Assembly: GCA_028866995.1 (NCBI GenBank)
Contig: JAGWHD010000001.1
Coordinates: 119,218-183,217 of the forward strand
From: Microcaldota archaeon
GTDB taxonomy: Archaea; Micrarchaeota; Micrarchaeia; Micrarchaeales; CABMGC01
Direction: 5' to 3'
DNA: 64,000 nucleotides
The notes under the pieces are model-generated. The model was not told the DNA's origin and made no database searches. It worked only from the letters and a program-made list of their open reading frames with translations. Numbering within the stretch: position 1 is the first letter of the stretch; every line of letters begins with the position of its first letter. This document shows, piece after piece, positions 41,144-47,958 of this stretch. The position numbers were made by a program, and so were the translations under genes.

Positions 41144-41469
41144 TAGTAGCACTTAGGATTTGACTGCATTATGTTGCGATGCCTATTTTAATATTGACCC
41201 AGAAAGTCTTCCCTTGAATCATGCATGTTGTAGCATGATTAATGGAACAGTAAGGTCACGTAAAACCTCCGGTATTCAAGTTCTCCGAGGACAAATCCGT
41301 GCAGGTGTTTTGCCTGTTTCCCTTCCGCTATTATGCTATATAGGGCCGGTTCTCCGCAAGCTTTAAATAGGTGATGCATATACATACATGAATGGTTCAT
41401 GATTGTTTCACGAAACATGCGTGATGCAATCTCAATGGGTTCATGTAAAAATCATGATTGTGGTTGGAT
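41144..41469. other. Palindrome-rich intergenic region before the winged-helix gene
   Basis: About 320 bases without a gene. It holds a stem-loop at 41217-41240 and further ATCATG/CATGATT copies close to the downstream gene. CTTTAAATAG near 41360-41370 is a TATA box. TGTTTC and GAAACA arms, two bases apart, form another palindrome close to 41405. The two TATA-like sequences (TATATAGG near 41336 and the one above) may serve a longer untranslated leader or a small RNA; I could not identify one. Confidence 0.5.
41217..41240 (+). promoter_or_regulatory. Perfect 8-bp inverted repeat and related ATCATG motifs
   Basis: AATCATGC and GCATGATT pair perfectly around an eight-base loop. The half-site CATGATT recurs at about 41398-41405 and again as ATCATGATT at about 41450-41458, just before the start of the winged-helix gene, suggesting autoregulation by that protein. 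Confidence 0.45.
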
Positions 41470-41979
41470 ATGGCATCGGATGACAAGAATCAGCTAGAAC
41501 AGGAGATCACAAAGCTCAAGGAGGAGGTCAAGGAGCTCACAGAGAAGAGGGACGATGAGGATGCTGACAAGTACATAGTAAGCCTCATGAACACGATTAT
41601 AGAGGAGAGGGAGAAGACAAACAGGATGCTCGCAGGGATAATGGACAAGGTCAGGACCCTTGAGCACAAGGTCAACAGCGTCAAGGAAATACCTCAGGAA
41701 TACACAGTGCAGAGGCCGTTGGGAAGCGAGGGGAGGGAGGAGATGCCGCTGTCAGCCATAGATGTGAAGATCATAGGATTCGTACAGACCAAGGACCTGG
41801 CCTGCGCGGACGACGTCAAGAATTTCATGAATTACAAGGGAAAGAATGCCGCTTGTGCAAGGCTCAACATGCTCTGCAAGTATGGATTCCTTAACAGATA
41901 CCAGATGGGCCACAAGGTTTACTACAGGTTTGATGCTGGCAAGGCGACCAAAAAACTTATTATATCACCTCCACAGTAA
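41470..41979 (+). CDS. Coiled-coil protein with C-terminal winged-helix domain (169 aa)
   Basis: ATG 41470 is preferred over the upstream GTG 41458; GGTTGG lies just before it. Residues 5-75 form a strongly charged coiled coil. A linker leads to a winged helix (residues 95-160: LACADDVKNFMNYKGKNAAC, then KYGFLNRYQMGHKVYYRFD). Likely a DNA-binding regulator that dimerises through the coil. The palindromes upstream could be its own operators. Followed by a strong terminator-like hairpin. Confidence 0.68.
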   Translation: MASDDKNQLEQEITKLKEEVKELTEKRDDEDADKYIVSLMNTIIEEREKTNRMLAGIMDKVRTLEHKVNSVKEIPQEYTVQRPLGSEGREEMPLSAIDVKIIGFVQTKDLACADDVKNFMNYKGKNAACARLNMLCKYGFLNRYQMGHKVYYRFDAGKATKKLIISPPQ

Positions 41980-41988
41980 GGGAACTTG

Positions 41989-42050
41989 GGCCTGCTCTCC
42001 CCAAAGCAGGCCTTTATGATCATAATAAGTTTTATTCTCTTTTTCTTGCC
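41989..42050 (+). terminator. Hairpin followed by T-rich tract
   Basis: GGCCTGCT and AGCAGGCC (41989-41996 and 42005-42012) pair perfectly over an eight-base loop. The following 40 bases are T-rich, with TTTTATTCTCTTTTTCTTG. Archaeal termination depends mainly on T tracts; both elements are present here ten bases after the stop codon. Confidence 0.6.
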
Positions 42051-42120
42051 AGGCTTTTGTTTTCCCCTGCGTTAGCCGGAGAAGGTTTTTATAACAATGG
42101 CAATATAGTCAAGTGTTGGG

Positions 42121-42522
42121 ATGACGAGCTACCATACAGCAAGGTTCAAGCGCTTCAACTGCTTCGAGGGACAGGACAGGAAGGATGTGGCGCGCGTGCT
42201 CAGCCTCATGGCGCTCGCTAGGGCCGAGAGGATAAAGGCCACAAGGGCCGTCCGCAGGGTCGAAGGATTGGAGAAAGAGAGAAGGAACAAGGACCTGCCG
42301 GCATACAATCGTAGCATAGAGAGAGCAGCAAAGCTGCGCGAAAAGACGGTGGAGCTGTTGGAGAAGGCTGAGGATGGAATAGACGCGATACTCAAGAGGG
42401 GAAAGGTAAGCGTCGGGGAGAAGGCCGCGCTGGTCAAGGCGATCGATCTTATTGACATGGATGCCACACTGCAGCAGTCTAAGGCCATAGGCCTTAGGGG
42501 CCTTCTTAGAAGTTCGTGGTAG
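42121..42522 (+). CDS. Unrecognised helical protein, 133 aa
   Basis: A TATA box at 42086-42094 predicts a start point about five bases before ATG 42121, so the messenger is nearly leaderless. The protein is soluble, highly charged and helical, with long runs of K, R, E and A. It contains one cysteine near the start. No family recognised. It has its own promoter and terminates facing the peptidase gene, ten bases away. Confidence 0.6.
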   Translation: MTSYHTARFKRFNCFEGQDRKDVARVLSLMALARAERIKATRAVRRVEGLEKERRNKDLPAYNRSIERAAKLREKTVELLEKAEDGIDAILKRGKVSVGEKAALVKAIDLIDMDATLQQSKAIGLRGLLRSSW

Positions 42523-42531
42523 GCTCTGGCT

Positions 42532-43635
42532 TCATCTCTTTTGCCACTTGCCCATTATCTGCGAGAAGTACCTTGTGCCCTTCTCGAGGTTGCCAATGCT
42601 TATGTACTCGTTTGGCGCGTGTATGTTTGTCTTGGTCCCTGGGCCGAAAACCACGCACTCCATGTTCGCCATTCGCGCGTAGAGCTCAGCCTCCGTGTAT
42701 CCGTTGGCGATCGTAACATCTCCCTTGACAAGCGATCTCAGCATCTTGACAACCTTGGAATCCTGATCGACCTTGTAGGGCATCTGCGCATGCAAGACCT
42801 TTATCGCGTAGTCTATGCCAAGCCTGTCCAGTCTTTTCCTTATCTCAGACACTGCCGTATCAGGAGTCTCTCCGTTGACCAGCCTCCTGTTGACCTCTAT
42901 CTCGCACGACTCAGGCACTACATTGGAAGCTGTGCCGCCTTTTATCGTGCCCACGTTTATGGTGCCTTTTCCTAACAGAGGATCGTTTATCTTCATCTCC
43001 TTTGAAAGCTTCTGCAGCTCCACTATCGCTCTAGCCATGCCGTCTATCGCGTTGATGCCCAGCCACGGTCTTGACGAGTGTGCGCTCTTGCCGTTGACCC
43101 TTATCGCTAGCTCCATGACCCCTTTTTGCGCGACCTGCACCTTCAGCGCAGTCGGTTCCGCAACTATCCCGTACCTTACTCCCTTGAAGGCCTCCTTCCT
43201 GTTCTTCAGCAGCCATGTTGAGCCTTTGAGAGTGCGCTCCTCGTCTGCCACGAATGTCAGCAATATCCTCTTACCACTGTTCGCCTTAACACCGGCCAGG
43301 GCCGAAAGTATCGTCCCTATGCCGCCTTTCATGTCGGATGCCCCTCTTCCGTACAGCTTGCCGTTGACAACCTTTGCATCGGTCCCATACCTCCATTTGC
43401 TTGCATCCCCTATCGGCACCGTGTCCATGTGCCCGTTGAGCATCAGCCCTTCTCCTGAACCTATCGATGCGACAACATCGCACCTGTTCCTCTCGAACTC
43501 GAATACCTTGTGGCTTATCCCAAGGCTTCCTAGGTATTCGCTTATGTACTTGGATACCTCCTTCTCGCCGTTCGTGTACGGATCCGAGTCTATGTCTATG
43601 AGCTCCTTCGTTAAACTCACAGGGTCTGTTTTCAT
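42532..43635 (-). CDS. M20-family metallopeptidase (ArgE/DapE/carboxypeptidase type)
   Basis: The 367-residue protein has the M20 motifs in order: LMLNGHMDTVPIG with the first zinc ligand H and D, GRGASDMKGGIG with the bridging aspartate, VADEERTLKGS with the catalytic glutamate pair, AEPTALKVQVAQKG, the dimerisation domain with GKSAHSSRPWLGINA, and GPGTKTNIHAPNE with the last histidine. Such enzymes hydrolyse amide bonds of small acylated amino acids or dipeptides. The substrate (acetylornithine, succinyl-diaminopimelate, peptides) cannot be told; no biosynthesis genes are near, so peptide or amino-acid salvage is likely. Single gene. Confidence 0.92.
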   Translation of the reverse strand: MKTDPVSLTKELIDIDSDPYTNGEKEVSKYISEYLGSLGISHKVFEFERNRCDVVASIGSGEGLMLNGHMDTVPIGDASKWRYGTDAKVVNGKLYGRGASDMKGGIGTILSALAGVKANSGKRILLTFVADEERTLKGSTWLLKNRKEAFKGVRYGIVAEPTALKVQVAQKGVMELAIRVNGKSAHSSRPWLGINAIDGMARAIVELQKLSKEMKINDPLLGKGTINVGTIKGGTASNVVPESCEIEVNRRLVNGETPDTAVSEIRKRLDRLGIDYAIKVLHAQMPYKVDQDSKVVKMLRSLVKGDVTIANGYTEAELYARMANMECVVFGPGTKTNIHAPNEYISIGNLEKGTRYFSQIMGKWQKR

Positions 43636-43683
43636 AGGATCACTTATCCATTGGCCATCCTAATCTTTAAGCTTTATCTACAG

Positions 43684-44475
43684 TCAGTCATGCCTTTTCA
43701 TTCCTCTCAGGTCTATGAGGTAGTACCTCCTGTCAGGCTGCATGTCCTCGGGGTTGCTGTACGCCTCCTTCATGTTCTCCTTCCCAAAGACACTTGAGAG
43801 ATTGCCTACCTGCACTGGATTTATCGTTCTTACTATCGCATACTCGAATCCTGATTCGATGGCCTGGGAGCCTCTTATCTCGACCAATGCCTTCCCAATT
43901 CCTTCACCCCTGTATTCTATGTCAACAAAGGTCTCGTCGAGGTAGAAGGTTTTCTGCGCAGGAAGGGAATATGAGTCAATCACTGCGGTTATTCCCTTCA
44001 GTTTCTCCTTCGAGGGCACGCTGGTTGCTGCCATGCCCCACGATGCTCCTATGATTCTTCTTTCAGGTCTTTCTCCCATCGCCGCTCCTGATGCTCCAGG
44101 CGTATACCAGCTAGGGACATCTGCCAGCGATATGATGAAGCCATCAGCCGCTGATGCAGCTGTCATGCTTGCCTTGACCCCTTCCACAGTATAGAAAGGT
44201 TCCACATCCTTTTCTGCTATTCTCCCTTCCAGTTGCAGCTGCTTGAGAGCGGCAAGCTCTTCAGGACTGCCCATCCGCGTCCATTCACCGTTAACCCTCA
44301 CGCGGTATTTTTCGTACCATGGGGGCCCTGAAAAGGCATCTATGTACAGCCTTGCAACCTTGTCGCCTTCAACCTTTATGAGACCTGCGTTGGATCTTTG
44401 TATCTCCAGCATGCATGTCTTCCCTGATGGGTTGCGCACGGTTCTTCTCTCGTATGTTTTCGTTGTTTTTTGCAT
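43684..44475 (-). CDS. GNAT-like acetyltransferase domain protein
   Basis: ATG 44475 gives MQKTTKTYERRTV; longer frames up to 44505 exist. The C-terminal third has VDIEYRGEGIGKALVEIRGS, the acetyl-CoA binding loop of GNAT enzymes (R-G-x-G-x-G/A), followed by the expected strand and helix (FEYAIVRTINPVQVGNLSSV). The N-terminal 150 residues look like a second, perhaps degenerate, GNAT-like half with an RLYIDAFSGPPWYEKY segment often found in such proteins. Substrate unknown. The gene lies directly behind a small HTH gene and may be controlled by it. Confidence 0.75.
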   Translation of the reverse strand: MQKTTKTYERRTVRNPSGKTCMLEIQRSNAGLIKVEGDKVARLYIDAFSGPPWYEKYRVRVNGEWTRMGSPEELAALKQLQLEGRIAEKDVEPFYTVEGVKASMTAASAADGFIISLADVPSWYTPGASGAAMGERPERRIIGASWGMAATSVPSKEKLKGITAVIDSYSLPAQKTFYLDETFVDIEYRGEGIGKALVEIRGSQAIESGFEYAIVRTINPVQVGNLSSVFGKENMKEAYSNPEDMQPDRRYYLIDLRGMKRHD

Positions 44476-44476
44476 T

Positions 44477-44866
44477 CTATCGCCTAACCATGATCCATGT
44501 AACAAAAGTGCCCGTTTCTGTAAGCCTGGCAGAGTACGAGCTTCCGAAGGTGATAAGCCCCATCCTCTTCAGCACCTTTGCGCTGCTCTTGAGCGTGGAG
44601 ATGGGTATATTCTCCCTTCTTGAGATGGTATACAGTAGTGGAGTTATTGAAGATTGCCCATTTGCAGTCTCTGAGAGGATTAGAAGCTGGTTCCTAGTGA
44701 TTATCCTGGATAGGATTAAGCCTAGCCGTGCACGCTGCACGCCGCTGATCTGGGAAGCACTAACTCTAGTCTTCCCATACTGTGTTGGACAGGCATCACC
44801 ATGAACCTTACCTATGGAGATATTCCATAAGTATTCTGGTATATAAGACGCATGGGCGAAGCACAT
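44477..44866 (-). CDS. Small winged-helix transcriptional regulator
   Basis: The last 80 residues have the form of a winged helix, with NGQSSITPLLYTISRRENIPISTLKSSAKVL split over helices 1 to 3 and the wing LITFGSSYSARLTETG. The listed ATG at 44866 is doubtful because a TATA box (complement CTTATATACC, near 44845) lies inside the first ten codons. A start farther in, such as the GTG codon at the residue before QRARLGL, is more likely, giving about 87 residues. It ends next to the GNAT gene start, suggesting joint transcription. Confidence 0.6.
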   Translation of the reverse strand: MCFAHASYIPEYLWNISIGKVHGDACPTQYGKTRVSASQISGVQRARLGLILSRIITRNQLLILSETANGQSSITPLLYTISRRENIPISTLKSSAKVLKRMGLITFGSSYSARLTETGTFVTWIMVRR

Positions 44867-44907
44867 CGCCCGTTTATATTACTTAGCAGGGAGCATGCGC
44901 AAATAAG

Positions 44908-44916
44908 CTTTATATT
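44908..44916 (+). promoter_or_regulatory. TATA box of the DHH phosphoesterase gene
   Basis: CTTTATATT is centred 25 bases before ATG 44937, so the messenger should begin at that start codon. This decides for ATG 44937 against the upstream GTG 44922. Confidence 0.6.
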
Positions 44917-44936
44917 GGATAGTGAGAGATAATGTA

Positions 44937-45914
44937 ATGCAAAACGTATTCGTCATATCGCACTCGAGCGACATAGACGGCGTAGGGAGCGCCGCGCTGG
45001 TCGGTGCGAAGTACAACGTGCCCTCAAGGAACATGCTCTTCACGAACTACTCTAAGGAGAGCGTGGAATATGTCGAGAAGGAGATGGAGAAAAGATATGT
45101 CGAGGGCATGACGCTCTTCCTGGCTGACCTCGGGGTCAACGAGAGGATAATAGGTAACTTTCTAAGGATAGTAAACAACGTCAAGAAAAGGCATGGCACT
45201 GTAATCTGGTTCGACCACCACCCGTGGACAAAGGAGTCGGTAAGGAAACTAGCTGGCAGGTGCGACGTCGCGATAGTCGGCGAGAACAAGGATTACTGCG
45301 CCACGGAGATAACGTACAAGGAGCTTGGAGTGAGGAACTGGTTCCTTGACAAGTTCGTCAGGCTTGTGCATTACTCTGACTTCAACCTCAAGCCGAAGGA
45401 AGTCAAGACAAGAAAACTCATCGGCATATACGCGCTGAGCATTGCCTCATACGAGATGAACGGCTCAAGGGAGTACGCAAACAGGATGCTCAGGCACATC
45501 GTTGATGTGATAAGCGGCTCGAAGTTCATCGACAGTAAGATAGAGGCAGATGCAAGAAGGTTCGATATGCTGAACAGGAAGAGGATAAACGATATGCTGA
45601 AGGAGCTTTACATAAGGAGGGATTTCGCTCTCGGGTTTTCCGATGACGTACAGACCACTGCCGCGTGCATGAGGATATTAGAGAAGAGCGGAAAGAACAT
45701 GGGCATGTACATAAACCTGAGGACCGGGACTGGACACCTGAGAGCACTCAAGGGAGACTTCTCAGAGCTGGCAAGGAAGCTTGGCGGAGGAGGGCATCCG
45801 AAAGCTGCAGGATTCTACTTCGGACTCAAGACATACAACGGTTTCAAGAAAAAGGCAGATAGGGAGAAGGTTGCAGATTTCATCCAGAGCAGGATAAACG
45901 AATTATACGATTAG
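44937..45914 (+). CDS. DHH/DHHA1-family phosphoesterase
   Basis: The 325-residue protein has the DHH motifs: SHSSDIDGVGSAAL, LADLGVNE and the eponymous segment FDHHPW, then the C-terminal DHHA1 domain with KLGGGGHPKAAGF. These metal-dependent enzymes (RecJ-like, NrnA-like, GdpP-like) hydrolyse phosphodiester bonds in DNA ends, short oligonucleotides or cyclic dinucleotides. The compact form without OB or RPA domains suggests a nanoRNase or oligonucleotide phosphatase more than a full RecJ/GAN nuclease, but this is inference. The final codons overlap the end of aIF2-gamma on the other strand by four bases. Confidence 0.9.
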   Translation: MQNVFVISHSSDIDGVGSAALVGAKYNVPSRNMLFTNYSKESVEYVEKEMEKRYVEGMTLFLADLGVNERIIGNFLRIVNNVKKRHGTVIWFDHHPWTKESVRKLAGRCDVAIVGENKDYCATEITYKELGVRNWFLDKFVRLVHYSDFNLKPKEVKTRKLIGIYALSIASYEMNGSREYANRMLRHIVDVISGSKFIDSKIEADARRFDMLNRKRINDMLKELYIRRDFALGFSDDVQTTAACMRILEKSGKNMGMYINLRTGTGHLRALKGDFSELARKLGGGGHPKAAGFYFGLKTYNGFKKKADREKVADFIQSRINELYD

Positions 45915-47116
45915 GATATCATTCCGTATCCGGAGAGCCTCCATCTCTGGGCGAAGTTCCTGAGAACAGATATCTTCGACTTCTTGTCTATGCATATCAT
46001 GTGCTTGAGCTCCATCTCCAGCTTGTTCTTCCTCGCCCTCTTGACGTATCCTACCGTTGTTCCCGTCCCTATTCCCAATAGAACTGGCTCATTCTCCCTG
46101 AATCCCTGCTTGGGGAGGTCGTCCCTGTTGAGCGATGTGTACTCCAATGTTATCTGGTTGTAAGACTCAGGCAGCTTCCCCGCCTTTCCTACTATCTGAC
46201 CTACCAGTCCGTCCGCCTTCGTGAACGACGGGTCAAGATCTGTGCCTATCGCAATGAGGCCTCCCGCAATCGCCTCATCGAGGTGCTCCTTTCCTGCTGA
46301 GAGCGCCTCTATCTTTGTTATTATCGGCACGTATGATTCCTTCTTGGTCTTGTCCTTTGCAGTGTTTATCCCTGGCCTTATCTCTATCTCGTCGCCGACC
46401 TTGAACTTGCCCCTTATTATCGACCCTCCGATCACCCCTCCTGAGATGTTCTTTATCGCAGTCCCAGGCCTGTTGACGTCGAAAGACCTTGCCACGTACA
46501 TGACGGGATCTGATGTAGTGTCCCTTTCCGGCAGCTTCATGTTTGCTATCTCCTCCAGGAGTATGTCGACGTTGACGTTCTTGTTCGCCATAACAGGCAC
46601 GATAGGTGCGCTCTCTATGGGGCTTCCCTTCACGAACTTCCTTATCTGGTCATAGTTTGCCTTCGCCCTCTCCCTGCCCACTATGTCTATCTTTGTCTGG
46701 ACTATTATGACGTTCTTTATCCCGAGCGCGCTTATCACCATGAGGTGCTCCTTTGTCTGCGGCATCGGAACGTTCTCTGTTGAGGATATCACGAACAGCG
46801 CCGCGTCTATGATGTTTGAGCCTGCAATGGTCGTCGCCATGAGCGTCTCGTGTCCAGGAGAATCGAGCAGCGATATCCTTCTTATGTCAGTTGACTTTGA
46901 GCCGTCGGGGCATGTGTCTGTCGTGTATGTTGTGCCTTCCTTGCCCTCGCACTTCTTTATGACAGCGTCAGCGTATCCCAGCTTTATCGTCATGCTCCTC
47001 TTGACGGATTCGCTGTGGACATCGGTCCAGGTATGCGTCAGCGCAGACGTAAGCGTAGTCTTCCCGTGGTCTACGTGCCCCAGCGTTCCTATGTTCAGTT
47101 CACTTTGCTTCAGCAT
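45911..47116 (-). CDS. eif2g: Translation initiation factor aIF2 subunit gamma
   Basis: The 401-residue protein shows the GTPase signature GHVDHGKTTLT at residues 12-22, switch II DSPGHETLMA, and VQTKID for the G4 motif, where threonine replaces the more usual asparagine of NKxD. A short zinc-knuckle-like insertion is present in reduced form (KKCEGKEGTTYTTDTCPDG, two cysteines only). Domains II and III follow with the features of aIF2-gamma rather than EF-Tu. The factor carries initiator tRNA to the ribosome with the alpha and beta subunits, which are not in this window. The start overlaps the NUDIX gene by 17 bases in the cdc48-eS6-NUDIX-aIF2gamma operon. Confidence 0.95.
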   Translation of the reverse strand: MLKQSELNIGTLGHVDHGKTTLTSALTHTWTDVHSESVKRSMTIKLGYADAVIKKCEGKEGTTYTTDTCPDGSKSTDIRRISLLDSPGHETLMATTIAGSNIIDAALFVISSTENVPMPQTKEHLMVISALGIKNVIIVQTKIDIVGRERAKANYDQIRKFVKGSPIESAPIVPVMANKNVNVDILLEEIANMKLPERDTTSDPVMYVARSFDVNRPGTAIKNISGGVIGGSIIRGKFKVGDEIEIRPGINTAKDKTKKESYVPIITKIEALSAGKEHLDEAIAGGLIAIGTDLDPSFTKADGLVGQIVGKAGKLPESYNQITLEYTSLNRDDLPKQGFRENEPVLLGIGTGTTVGYVKRARKNKLEMELKHMICIDKKSKISVLRNFAQRWRLSGYGMIS

Positions 47117-47546
47117 GATACCATCTCTTTTGATTTCCGTCGACCAGCTGCCTCAGCGCAGTCCTCGTGTACTTGTTCATCCTGAGCTTGAGGGCTGCCT
47201 TAGGCTTGATCCATCTATATGATTGTATCTCCCTGTTATCTATCTTTACCTTTTCGGTCAGGGCCCTGCACAGCACGTCAACGAATAGGAAATGGGCCTT
47301 CCTGTAGAATCCCTTGGGGAATATGGCCTCCTGGACGTTTATCACCCTGTCGAAACTTATCCTCATGTTGAGCTCCTCCTTCATCTCGCGCCTTGCCGTG
47401 TCTGCGACGCTCTCCCCCAGTTCTATGTGCCCTCCAGGTATCGCGTACATCTTTGGCCATTTGTGCGTCGTTACCATCAGCAGCTCTCCTTTCCTGTTGA
47501 TGGCAAACACACCGACTATCGCCTCGGGGTAGTTCCAGTCGCTCAT
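47100..47546 (-). CDS. NUDIX hydrolase
   Basis: The 148-residue protein has the NUDIX box as GGHIELGESVADTARREM followed by KEELNM, fitting G-x5-E-x7-REUxEExGU with methionine in place of the last glycine. These enzymes hydrolyse nucleoside diphosphates linked to another group. The fold's start (AIVGVFAINRKGELLMVTTH) is well kept. It is set between eS6 and aIF2-gamma, which are often direct neighbours in archaea, with ATGA overlap on one side and a 17-base overlap on the other. A role in nucleotide sanitation is a guess. Confidence 0.92.
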   Translation of the reverse strand: MSDWNYPEAIVGVFAINRKGELLMVTTHKWPKMYAIPGGHIELGESVADTARREMKEELNMRISFDRVINVQEAIFPKGFYRKAHFLFVDVLCRALTEKVKIDNREIQSYRWIKPKAALKLRMNKYTRTALRQLVDGNQKRWYHAEAK

Positions 47547-47932
47547 TGCTCCGCCTTGGCCTTCGGCTTGAACAGCTCCTCCAAAGGCTTGCTCCCGTAT
47601 TCTGTTATCACTGTGTTGATCTGCACTGTGTCAGAGCTTATGGTGTTGCCCCTTAGCATCCTCCTTCTCCTGTATCCTGACTCTCCCTTCCTTATGCCAG
47701 GACCCGAGCTGAGGAGCGGCCTTGCCTTCCTTGTACCCTCTATCTCGAACCTCGATGGCGCACCGGTGTTGTCGCTGAGCCCGGTTATCTGCAGCTTGAA
47801 GCCTTCCAGGCCTATAGCGAAGCCGTCTATGACCTCGCCTATCTTCTTGCCTATCAGCGCCCCTTCAGCCTCCTTCGCAACGTCCTGCTGCGCTGTCTTC
47901 CCGCTCTTCTTGTCAGAGTATACAATCTTCAT
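47543..47932 (-). CDS. rps6e: Small-subunit ribosomal protein eS6
   Basis: ATG 47932 (MKIVYSDKKSGKTAQQDV) is preferred; a GTG three codons earlier is possible. Typical eS6 features are GLEGFKLQITGLSDNTGAPS, LLSSGPGIRKGESGYRRRR and LRGNTIS, in the order expected. About 129 residues, close to the normal archaeal length. Position behind cdc48 and before aIF2-gamma is consistent with a translation operon. Its stop overlaps the NUDIX start. Confidence 0.95.
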   Translation of the reverse strand: MKIVYSDKKSGKTAQQDVAKEAEGALIGKKIGEVIDGFAIGLEGFKLQITGLSDNTGAPSRFEIEGTRKARPLLSSGPGIRKGESGYRRRRMLRGNTISSDTVQINTVITEYGSKPLEELFKPKAKAEQ

Positions 47933-47958
47933 TGAAACCACTTATCGCCATCCTGTTG

